In this document: positions 1 through 6,520 of the stretch, piece by piece
Layout of the letters: each line of letters begins with the position of its first letter
Position numbering within the stretch: position 1 is the stretch's first letter
Assembly (NCBI GenBank): GCA_003445095.1
Contig: DLVS01000124.1
Span: 1-7,036 of the forward strand
DNA: 7,036 bases
From: Verrucomicrobiales bacterium
GTDB lineage: Bacteria; Verrucomicrobiota; Verrucomicrobiia; Limisphaerales; UBA9464
Direction of reading: 5' to 3'
The notes under the pieces: generated by a model
The model's database searches: none
What the model was told of the DNA's origin: nothing
What the model saw: only the letters and a program-made list of their open reading frames with translations
Made by a program: the position numbers and the translations under genes

Positions 1-465
<465 letters not shown>

Positions 466-485
466 CATGAGATCGCGATTCCAAA

Positions 486-2063
486 ATGAAAACGCAACCA
501 ATTCTTCATCGATGGGCAGTCACGCTGCTTGCCGCATTTATCGCGGTGGCGGTGCAGGGCGCTGACAAGAAACCGAACATCCTCGTCATCTGGGGCGACG
601 ATATCGGCACCTGGAACATCAGCTACAACAACCGCGGTATGATGGGCTACAAGACCCCCAACATTGACCGCATCGCGCGGGAAGGCGTCGGCTTCACCGA
701 CTACTACGCGCAGCAGAGCTGCACGGCGGGGCGCGCGGCGTTCATTAGCGGCTCGGCGCCGGTTCGCTCCGGAATGACGAAAGTCGGCATGCCCGGTGCG
801 AAGGAAGGCTGGCAGAAGACCGATGTGACGATGGCCACGGTGCTGAAGTCGCAAGGCTACGCCACTGGCCAGTTCGGCAAAAACCATCAGGGCGATCGCG
901 ATGAGCATCTGCCCACGATGCACGGCTTTGATGAATTCCTCGGCAGCCTATACCACCTCAATGCCGAGGAAGAACCCGAGAACCGCGATTACCCCAATGA
1001 CTTGAAGTTGCCCAACGGTAAAACCTTCCGGGAGCAATTTGGCCCGCGCGGCGTGCTCAAGAGCAAAGCCGACGGTAAGGGCGGCCAGACTATCGAGAAT
1101 CTCGGGCCGCTAACCAAGAAGCGCATGGAGACCATTGACGACGAGTCCGTGGCCGCCGCGAAGGATTTCATCACGCGCCAGGCCAAAGCCGGGCAACCGT
1201 TCTTCTGCTGGTGGAACGGCACGCGGATGCACTTCCGCACTCACGTCAAGAAGGAGCACATCGGCCTTTCCGGTCAGGACGAATACGGCGACGGCATGGT
1301 CGAGCACGACATGCACGTCGGCGAACTGCTCAAGCTCATCGATGACCTCGGCCTCGCCGACAACACCATCGTCCAGTATTCGACGGACAACGGCCCGCAC
1401 TACAACACCTGGCCGGATGCCGGCACCACGCCCTTCCGCGGCGAGAAAAACTCGAACTGGGAAGGTGCTTTCCGCGTGCCTTGCTTCATCAAGTGGCCCG
1501 GCCATTTCCCCGCCGGCACCACGCTCAACGGCATCGTTTCTCATGAAGACTGGCTGCCCACCTTCGCCGCCGCTGCCGGGGCGCCGGACATCAAGGAAAA
1601 GCTGCTCGTGGGCGTAGAACTCAATGGTCGCAGCTACAAGAACCATGTGGATGGCTACAACCTGCTCGACTACCTCAGCGGCAAGGCGAAGGAATCACCG
1701 CGCAAAGAGTTCATTTACCTGAACGACGGCGCTGAAGTCGTTGCCATCCGCGTGGGCGACTGGAAGGCGACCTATCTCGAAAACCGCGCGCACCAGCTCG
1801 ACGTCTGGCGCGAGCCTTTTGTCCACCTGCGCCTGCCGTTGCTCTTCAACCTCCGCCGCGATCCGTTCGAGAAGTCGCAGGAAAACTCGAACACCTATCA
1901 CGACTGGATGATCGACCGCGCCTTCGTGCTCGTGCCGCTACAGGCCGTCGCCAGTAAGTTCCTCATGTCCTTGAAGGACTTCCCGCCCAGCCAGAAGCCG
2001 GGCGACTGGAGCCTCGATTCGCTCGAGAAGCAGATCAAGGGCATGACGACCGCTGGAGAGTAA
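486..2063 (+). CDS. Secreted Cys-type arylsulfatase, complete (525 aa)
   Basis: This is a sulfatase of the alkaline-phosphatase superfamily, which removes sulfate esters outside the cytoplasm. Residues 1-25 form a signal peptide (basic start, hydrophobic core 11-23, small residues before A26). The mature protein begins with the fold's first strand and metal-binding pair (NILVIWGDD, D38/D39). C79-T-A-G-R83 is the C-x-[PA]-x-R signature whose Cys is converted to formylglycine. Other expected active-site elements are K132/H134 in GKNHQGD, H249 in GTRMH, D301/N302 in STDNGPH, and K321 in RGEKNSNWEG. The usual GKWH reads GKNH here; I recall this variant in close relatives. Length and the C-terminal PPSQKPGDWSLDSL block match a widespread bacterial arylsulfatase group, so the gene looks intact. 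ATG 486 is chosen because it begins the signal peptide; no clear ribosome binding site is seen. The substrate cannot be told, and no maturation enzyme (FGE or anSME) is in the window. Confidence 0.95.
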   Translation: MKTQPILHRWAVTLLAAFIAVAVQGADKKPNILVIWGDDIGTWNISYNNRGMMGYKTPNIDRIAREGVGFTDYYAQQSCTAGRAAFISGSAPVRSGMTKVGMPGAKEGWQKTDVTMATVLKSQGYATGQFGKNHQGDRDEHLPTMHGFDEFLGSLYHLNAEEEPENRDYPNDLKLPNGKTFREQFGPRGVLKSKADGKGGQTIENLGPLTKKRMETIDDESVAAAKDFITRQAKAGQPFFCWWNGTRMHFRTHVKKEHIGLSGQDEYGDGMVEHDMHVGELLKLIDDLGLADNTIVQYSTDNGPHYNTWPDAGTTPFRGEKNSNWEGAFRVPCFIKWPGHFPAGTTLNGIVSHEDWLPTFAAAAGAPDIKEKLLVGVELNGRSYKNHVDGYNLLDYLSGKAKESPRKEFIYLNDGAEVVAIRVGDWKATYLENRAHQLDVWREPFVHLRLPLLFNLRRDPFEKSQENSNTYHDWMIDRAFVLVPLQAVASKFLMSLKDFPPSQKPGDWSLDSLEKQIKGMTTAGE

Positions 2064-2082
2064 GCTGATCGTTTTGGTTGGG

Positions 2083-2121
2083 AAACGCGCGGGCCGTCTG
2101 GCGATGGGTGGCCCGCGATTT
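2083..2121 (+). terminator. GC-rich hairpin downstream of the sulfatase gene, possible terminator
   Basis: Bases 2088-2095 (CGCGGGCC) and 2110-2117 (GGCCCGCG) form a perfect 8-bp inverted repeat around a 14-base loop. Flanking AAA (2083-2085) and TTT (2119-2121) could extend the stem past a small internal loop. It starts 25 bases after the sulfatase stop, the right place for a transcript end. The T-run after the stem is very short, so it is not a classic intrinsic terminator; it could instead protect a 3' end or be chance in GC-rich DNA. Confidence 0.4.
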
Positions 2122-2148
2122 CACCGTCGAAACCCAGCAATCCAAGCG

Positions 2149-2436
2149 GTGAAAACAACCATCGTTTCCCTCACTCTCGCCCTCGGACTGGGGCCTATCA
2201 TAGGTTGTTTTCCGTAGGACGCGCTGCCCTCGTGGAAGGACCACGCGGCCAAACAATCCATCACCGCCTTCGTCGGGAGGGTGACGAAAGCAGGCTCGCC
2301 GGATTTCGTTTCGCCCGCCGAACGCATCGCGGTTTTCGACAACGACGGCCCGCTGTGGGTCGAGCAGCCGATGTATTTCCAGTCGTTCTTCATTTTCGAC
2401 CGCATCAAGGCACTCGCACCGCAGAATCCCGCGTGA
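2149..2436 (+). pseudogene. Relic of a HAD-family phosphatase lipoprotein (nonsense mutation and truncation)
   Basis: One frame from GTG 2149 to TGA 2434 reads as the N-terminal part of a haloacid-dehalogenase-type phosphatase, interrupted by TAG at 2215-2217. Before the stop is a lipoprotein signal peptide ending in lipobox I-I-G-C (Cys codon 2206-2208). After it the frame continues with DALPSWKDHAAKQSITAF, SPDFVSPAERIAVFDNDGPLW (DND codons from 2338) and EQPMYFQSFFIFDRIKALAPQNP. This matches a family that normally has DNDGTLW in the nucleophile motif DxDx[TV]; here the Thr is Pro. Family members normally go on for roughly 200 more residues after LAPQHPEW. Here the frame stops, and neither other frame through 2490 continues the domain, so the rest was deleted. 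Three lesions point to a dead gene. I recall relatives of this sulfatase having such a HAD gene next door, so it may be the wreck of an ancestral operon partner. GTG 2149 is preferred over in-frame ATG 2104, which lies inside the hairpin. Confidence 0.8.
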
Positions 2437-2492
2437 ACGACAACCTCCTCAACCTCTCTCAATCGCACTGCGCAACTTGACGTGACCTGGCG

Positions 2493-3188
2493 ATGAATCC
2501 CGAAGAGTGGAGCGGAATTGGCCACGCCTTCTCGGCCATCTCGGATGCCCGGCGAGTTACAGTCTTTCCCCGGCTCTGGAAACACCTGCAACAATCGGCC
2601 CCGGCGCGACTGCTCGACTACGGAGGCGGCGACGGGCTGTTTGCTCTGGAAGCGCTTCGTTGGGGTGGACAAACGGCAGTCGTTTACGATCCGGCGCCAG
2701 CCATGTTGGAGCTGGCCCGGCGAAATGCCGCTGCCGAGCGGCGGATGCAAGTCGTCGAGTCAACATGCCAGCTCAAAGAAGGTGAATTCGACGTGGTGGT
2801 GATGAATGCGGTCTGGATGTGTCTCGCGACGGAGGAACAGTGCGTAGAGGTGTTGTCGGAGATCCGACGGCTCCTAAAGCCCGGCGGAGAGTTCCTCGCC
2901 TCGGTGACCCATCCCTGCTTCCGCGACCGTCGATTTGCCACCTACCAGACGGACTTCCCTATGGGACGTTATCTCGAAGACGGCGCCAGTTTTGGGGTAA
3001 CGATGTCCGACGGAGAACGAGAAGTGCGTTTTAACGACACACACTGGAGTTTGTCGGCGATGACACGGCAGATGCAACGCGCCGGCTTGCAATTGGCGGG
3101 CCTTGAGGAGCTGCCGGATATGACCGCCGGCGGCGGTGAGGGCAGTCCTTGGTTGTTGCTGTTTGGCAGACGAGGAAAACCCTTCTGA
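2493..3188 (+). CDS. Class I SAM-dependent methyltransferase, substrate unknown (231 aa)
   Basis: The Rossmann-type methyltransferase fold is clear. Motif I is LLDYGGGDGLF (residues 40-50), the glycine-rich SAM loop. Strand 2 ends at acidic D66 (AVVYDPAPAML), which usually holds the ribose hydroxyls. Strand 4 is FDVVVMNAVW (99-108) and motif III is LLKPGGEF (127-134). Residues after about 136 (SVTHPCFRD, DTHWSLSAMTRQMQRAGL, then a final LLLFGRR strand) resemble the small-molecule methyltransferases grouped under Methyltransf_11/25, in which an HPCF segment and an HW segment line the substrate pocket. The protein is soluble, with no signal peptide. The start at 2493 gives a normal N-terminal helix; no good ribosome binding site precedes it. 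It begins 56 bases after the HAD relic's last codon and has no partner pointing to a pathway. The fold is secure; the substrate is unknown. Confidence 0.9.
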   Translation: MNPEEWSGIGHAFSAISDARRVTVFPRLWKHLQQSAPARLLDYGGGDGLFALEALRWGGQTAVVYDPAPAMLELARRNAAAERRMQVVESTCQLKEGEFDVVVMNAVWMCLATEEQCVEVLSEIRRLLKPGGEFLASVTHPCFRDRRFATYQTDFPMGRYLEDGASFGVTMSDGEREVRFNDTHWSLSAMTRQMQRAGLQLAGLEELPDMTAGGGEGSPWLLLFGRRGKPF

Positions 3189-3460
3189 CCTCGCGAACTC
3201 GCGATTGGGAGTTGGCAAAGTTTACCCTCACGCCTGAAATTGGCGTCCGTAGTCGATGATTCAGCCCGAAGAACCGGTTGGCGGCAAGCGGGCGACCGGA
3301 TTCACGCGGCAATTTTGAACAAAAGAATTCCAAGAAAAATCCACGACCCGACGTTATCGGGTGAAACGTCATGCGGCTCACTCCGTCCAAGTGAAAGTAG
3401 CTGGCCTTCAGTCGTTAATTCCGCATTCTCGCCCGCGTTTGCCGCTGTAAACCAATATCC
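3189..3460. other. Non-coding spacer between methyltransferase and secretion ATPase genes
   Basis: I find no convincing gene in these 272 bases. The frame of the downstream ATPase meets a stop at 3416-3418, so its missing N-terminal domain is not hidden here in frame, and the other forward frames show nothing like that domain. The middle (about 3311-3340) is more AT-rich than its surroundings and could hold a promoter, but no clear -35/-10 pair can be defended. A weak 6-bp hairpin (ACCCGA 3346-3351 / TCGGGT 3357-3362) has no T-run. Confidence 0.55.
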
Positions 3461-4681
3461 ATGAGCTCTCAGACGATCCAGTTTCTTCAATCTTGCCGAT
3501 CCGACGACGAAATCGACGTCATGAGGCTGGTGGACTGCGTGATCATTGACGCGGTCCGTTCCGGTGCCTCCGACATTCACATCGAGCCGTGGGAGAGCTC
3601 CGTCGCGGTCCGAGTCCGCCTCAGCGGCGTGCTCAACGAACTCGTCCATCTTCCCAGCGATTTGCTGCCTAAGATCGTGGGGCGGCTGAAGATCATGGCG
3701 AATCTGATCGGGCACGAAACTACCCTCCCGCAGGAAGGCCGGGCGCCGACGTTCGAGGAAGCCGGCAACGTCGTACTACGCATTTCGACCTTTCCTACCA
3801 TTCGCGGTGAAAAGGTCGTCATCCGCATCTTCGATCCGCGGGGCCGCAGTTTCGATCTAGATGGCCTGGGCATCGAAGACGATACGCTGGCGACCTTCAA
3901 AGGCCTTCTCAGTAAGCCTACCGGTCTCATCCTGCTGACCGGCCCAACCGGGTCCGGCAAAACCACAGCGATCTATGCCGCCTTGCATCACCTGATTGAG
4001 CGCGCGGGTCCCAGCATCAGTGTCGCCACGGTGGAAGACCCAGTGGAATTCAATCTGCCCTTGATCGCTCAATCGCAATGCAATCCTGCCCGTGATTACA
4101 CCTACCCCATCGCCCTGCGTTCCCTGATGCGGCAGGATCCTCAGGTTATTATGATCGGCGAAATCCGTGATCCAGAAACGGCGAATATCGCCGTCCAGGC
4201 CGGCTTAACCGGGCATTTGGTCCTGAGCACGATTCACGCAGCCAACACGCCCGGAGTGTTCGCGCGCATGATCAACATGGGAATCGAGCCGTTCCTGTTG
4301 GCTTCATCCATCATGGGCATCATGGGAACTCGACTCGTCCGGCGTAACTGCCCGGTCTGCGCTGAAGCTTACGTTCCCGAAGAAACGATTACGCGGTGGA
4401 TCCCTGAACCAGTGCGAGCGACCGCTCAATTCATGAAAGGCGTAGGCTGTGCCGCTTGCGCCCACACCGGCTTCAGCGGTCGCGTCTCGGTCACCGAGAT
4501 GCTCACCGTCGGAGAGAATTTGAGGGACGCGATTCTGGAAAAAATGCCAACGCGCCGTTTGCAGGAGATCGCCGTCGCCGACGGGCTACTTACCCTCTGG
4601 GACAAAGGGCTCCGCCGAATACTGGCCGGAGAAACCACGCTCGAAGAGATTCTGCGCGTCATCGGGATGGAAGGGTTCTGA
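3461..4681 (+). CDS. GspE/PilB/PulE-type secretion or pilus ATPase, N-terminally minimal (406 aa)
   Basis: This is a hexameric ATPase of the type II secretion / type IV pilus family, which drives pseudopilus or pilus extension from the cytoplasmic face of the inner membrane. Residues 20-130 form the N2 domain (ASDIHIEPWESSVAVRVR.., LPQEGRAP, RISTFPTIRGEKVVIRIFD). The ATPase core has Walker A GPTGSGKT (161-168), the Asp box VEDPVE (191-196), Walker B IMIGEIRD with E234, and the His box with H252 and H259. The tetracysteine zinc site C297-x2-C300 and C330-x2-C333 marks GspE/PilB rather than the retraction ATPase PilT. Family members are usually about 490-570 residues. Here the N1 (MshEN/GspE-N) domain, which docks on GspL or binds cyclic di-GMP, is absent; only about 20 residues precede N2. 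An in-frame stop at 3416 excludes an upstream extension. No gsp or pil partner is adjacent, so whether it serves secretion, pili or competence is open. All catalytic motifs are intact. Confidence 0.95.
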   Translation: MSSQTIQFLQSCRSDDEIDVMRLVDCVIIDAVRSGASDIHIEPWESSVAVRVRLSGVLNELVHLPSDLLPKIVGRLKIMANLIGHETTLPQEGRAPTFEEAGNVVLRISTFPTIRGEKVVIRIFDPRGRSFDLDGLGIEDDTLATFKGLLSKPTGLILLTGPTGSGKTTAIYAALHHLIERAGPSISVATVEDPVEFNLPLIAQSQCNPARDYTYPIALRSLMRQDPQVIMIGEIRDPETANIAVQAGLTGHLVLSTIHAANTPGVFARMINMGIEPFLLASSIMGIMGTRLVRRNCPVCAEAYVPEETITRWIPEPVRATAQFMKGVGCAACAHTGFSGRVSVTEMLTVGENLRDAILEKMPTRRLQEIAVADGLLTLWDKGLRRILAGETTLEEILRVIGMEGF

Positions 4682-4748
4682 CCAACCACCGCATTTTCGC
4701 CGGGACTGAGTATCAGTAAATGGCCCGGCCGAACTGGGACTGATCGCG

Positions 4749-4779
4749 GAAACGAAACGCGGCGCTGCGTTTCATCGTT
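4749..4779. terminator. Imperfect hairpin between convergent genes, possible bidirectional terminator
   Basis: GAAACGC (4754-4760) and GCGTTTC (4767-4773) form a perfect 7-bp stem around a 6-base loop. AAC (4751-4753) can pair with GTT (4777-4779) past a 3-base bulge. It lies where the plus-strand ATPase transcript and the minus-strand LolA-like transcript meet, and the stem covers the minus-strand gene's TGA (complement of 4772-4774). There is no proper T-run on either strand, so a terminator role is plausible rather than shown. Confidence 0.35.
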
Positions 4780-5542
4780 CTCGAACCTGTAGTTCAAATT
4801 CTAACTTCGTCTTGGTGTCGCGGCGCTCGTCGATCATCTCCATATCTTTGAGCTGCCACACGCCGCCCACTTTCTTGAACGAGCCGACACTGAACCGCTT
4901 CAGGAGCTTGCCATCCAAGGCGTACGCATCGGCTTGGATGATGCTTTTGAATTCGTTGTCTACCCAAGAGACAACCCGCGAATAAGGCGCGCCGGCAGGC
5001 GCCCGGCTCTCCAGCACTTTGCAGGAACGTCCCTTCACCATCGGCGGATCACCACGCGGTCCGGGCAGAATCCTCTGGTCTACCCAATGCAAGAACTCAA
5101 GTCCCAGGTCCGCCAGCCAAAAGTCGGAGCCAGCGAATGCGATAAAGGATTTTCCGGCTGGGAGGACTTCTGGACTGGCCCGCCCGCCTCCGTCCTGAAT
5201 ATACGCCGGGGCGCGATTCGGATGCTGCAGAATCGTGAGTGATTCGGCCGGGGCCGGGGCCGCCGGACGGGCCGAGTAGGTGGTCGTCCAACCTGCAGCC
5301 GCATCAGCACCAGGCTCCGTGGTGATCGTCAGAGGAGTAAGTGTCCGGCGCCCGCTCGAGTCGCGCACCACAAGAACCGCGGAGTTCGTGGCGTTCGCCG
5401 CCGGCTGCAGCGCGCACAGCTCGGCAGCGAGCTCCCGACCCTCGGCTTCATCCCGGCTCAGCGCATTTTCCGCGGCTTGGGCGATCACCCACGAAAAGGA
5501 AATCCCGAAAAGCAGTCTCAACCCAATTGTGGTACCTGACAT
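4772..5542 (-). CDS. Secreted LolA-like 'outer membrane lipoprotein-sorting' family protein (256 aa)
   Basis: A Sec signal peptide (residues 1-23, hydrophobic 6-20, ending AQA before AEN) exports the protein. The rest looks like a single LolA/TP0789-like half-barrel. I recognise the blocks FIAFAGSDFWLADLGLEFLHWVDQR (133-157), GRSCKVLESR (171-180), YSRVVSWVDNE (187-197), IIQADAYALDGKLLKRFS (201-218) and GVWQLKDMEM (227-236). These recur in PVC-group proteins annotated as outer membrane lipoprotein-sorting proteins. Family members are presumed to bind lipid or lipoprotein acyl chains in the periplasm, but real carrier activity has not been shown for this branch as far as I know. It starts 13 bases after the stop of the small membrane protein gene and is the last gene of the putative minus-strand operon. 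ATG 5542 directly opens the signal peptide; no clear ribosome binding site precedes it, consistent with translational coupling. The family call is fairly safe; the cargo is unknown. Confidence 0.82.
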   Translation of the reverse strand: MSGTTIGLRLLFGISFSWVIAQAAENALSRDEAEGRELAAELCALQPAANATNSAVLVVRDSSGRRTLTPLTITTEPGADAAAGWTTTYSARPAAPAPAESLTILQHPNRAPAYIQDGGGRASPEVLPAGKSFIAFAGSDFWLADLGLEFLHWVDQRILPGPRGDPPMVKGRSCKVLESRAPAGAPYSRVVSWVDNEFKSIIQADAYALDGKLLKRFSVGSFKKVGGVWQLKDMEMIDERRDTKTKLEFELQVRER

Positions 5543-5555
5543 GGTTCAAAGGTGA

Positions 5556-5753
5556 TCAAGGAGTTTTGAAAGTAATTCGCGGGCGTTCGCCCCGTCGTCC
5601 TTGGACGATAACCCGAGGCGGCTGAGTAGTGGCGGCGCAACCGCAACCCGTCCGACGATGGAAGTCAAAACGGCGGCGCGGCCACCAATGCCAAACAAAA
5701 GCGCCCACCGTGAGCGCGACCACTGCCATCGCCGCCCATCGTTGCCAGTCCAT
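5556..5753 (-). CDS. Small single-pass membrane protein with a Cys-Gly-Cys motif (65 aa)
   Basis: The product has a short N-terminus, one predicted membrane helix at about residues 6-24 (WAAMAVVALTVGAFVWHWW), a basic stop-transfer stretch (PRRR, 25-28) and a soluble tail with TGCGCA (C37, C39) and a conserved-looking end PRVIVQGRRGERPRITFK. The plan (one helix, then a close Cys pair) resembles the FeoB-associated Cys-rich membrane protein type. I also recall similar small proteins in Verrucomicrobia ending in a R-x-G-E-R-P-x-[IV] segment, but cannot confirm this here. No feoA or feoB is in the window. It sits between the kinase gene (73-base gap) and the LolA-like gene (13-base gap) on the same strand, which supports it as real. 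An overlapping longer frame at 5546-5830 has no such design. The function is unknown; metal or thiol chemistry at the membrane is a guess. Confidence 0.68.
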   Translation of the reverse strand: MDWQRWAAMAVVALTVGAFVWHWWPRRRFDFHRRTGCGCAATTQPPRVIVQGRRGERPRITFKTP

Positions 5754-5826
5754 GCTCGAAAGTTAGGCGCGCCGGAACTCAGAGCAATCGAAGTGCAAGC
5801 CAGGCGTGACGCCAGCGACGATTCCG

Positions 5827-6486
5827 TCAACTCACCCTGTTCCAGGCGACGCGTCCGTCGTCGGCCTTGGAGAAGATGGTCGTCCCGTCGCTGATGGCTG
5901 GCTTCGGCAGCCGGGTAACGATCTTCAAGATGTCGAACAGCACGAGGAGCGGTTCCTGAGTCGAGTCAATTTGATGGATGAGGTGTTCCGGATAGCACTC
6001 CAGGACGGCGCGGGTGTCACGTTTGTAGGTGTCCAATCGCGCCCGAATGACTTCCACATTCGCGTCATCCAACCGGTTCTCCTTGAGCGCTCGGCGCTGG
6101 AGGCGGTGAACCAATTTGTCCATCTGCGGGCAGAACAAATTGAAGATGGCCTTCACGTCGATGAGTTCCGCCATGATTTGGGCCTGGCGCGGATTTCGGG
6201 GAATACCGTCCAGCAGCATCGTGTCGGCTTCCGGATGAAACCGCCCGGTCGCGATCATGCCTTCGATGGAATTCTTCCACAGCTGGATGGTGGGTTCATC
6301 GGGAACCAATTTACCTTGGCCCGCATACTCCACGAACACGCTCCCCAGCGGACTATCGACGCGCAGATTGCGAAAGGCCTCGCCGCAGGAGAAGTGAACG
6401 AAATTGGGAATCTGCCCCAAGATCTTGCCCTGGGTTCCTTTGCCGGCGCCAGGAGCGCCAAAAAGCAAGATCGCGCGAAGTTTCAC
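5827..6486 (-). CDS. Adenylate-kinase-like nucleoside monophosphate kinase, short-LID form (219 aa)
   Basis: This cytoplasmic P-loop kinase should transfer phosphate from ATP to a nucleoside monophosphate, most likely AMP. With the GTG at 6486 as start, the P-loop GAPGAGKGTQ is at 10-19, as is normal for the family, and the length is typical. The NMP-binding region reads HFSCGEAFRNL (31-41, R39), where standard enzymes have STGD(M/L)LR, then VPDE (61-64). DGIPRN (93-98, R97) replaces the usual DGFPRT. The LID is the short type (RRALKENRLDDANVEVIRARLDTY, 131-154) with R131/R132, R138, the DD pair 140-141 and R148/R150, as in eukaryotic AK1 and UMP/CMP kinases; the zinc-finger LID of many bacterial Adk proteins is absent. 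The frame stays open up to 6672, but that extra stretch overlaps the upstream gene and is low-complexity, so it is rejected. The gene starts 34 bases after the upstream stop. Because of its divergent NMP site it may be a second, non-housekeeping kinase; the NMP substrate is uncertain. Confidence 0.9.
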   Translation of the reverse strand: MKLRAILLFGAPGAGKGTQGKILGQIPNFVHFSCGEAFRNLRVDSPLGSVFVEYAGQGKLVPDEPTIQLWKNSIEGMIATGRFHPEADTMLLDGIPRNPRQAQIMAELIDVKAIFNLFCPQMDKLVHRLQRRALKENRLDDANVEVIRARLDTYKRDTRAVLECYPEHLIHQIDSTQEPLLVLFDILKIVTRLPKPAISDGTTIFSKADDGRVAWNRVS

Positions 6487-6520
6487 AGTGAAGGGAGCAA
6501 TCGTGAGTGACGAGAGGCGC

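Noticed and set aside
1110..1646. Minus-strand frame of 178 residues inside the sulfatase gene
   Set aside because: It mirrors the sulfatase reading frame and has no recognisable domain or ribosome binding site.
2205..2480. Forward frame of 91 residues overlapping the HAD relic
   Set aside because: It is Arg-rich with no domain; the neighbouring frame carries clear HAD sequence, so this is a shadow.
3346..3362. Hairpin ACCCGA/TCGGGT as a terminator or regulatory element
   Set aside because: Only 6 bp with a 5-base loop and no T-run; it is too weak to call alone.
3240..3464. Possible small gene, or displaced N-terminal domain, in front of the ATPase
   Set aside because: The 74-residue product has no similarity I can see to the GspE/PilB N1 domain, ends as the ATPase starts, and has no ribosome binding site.
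5546..5830. Minus-strand frame of 94 residues overlapping the small membrane protein
   Set aside because: It overlaps the kinase end and lacks domain features. The 5753-5556 frame has a clean helix, stop-transfer and Cys motif and fits the operon spacing better.
5806..6510. Plus-strand frame of 234 residues opposite the kinase gene
   Set aside because: It is the antisense of a recognised kinase with all its motifs; long antisense frames are common in GC-rich DNA.
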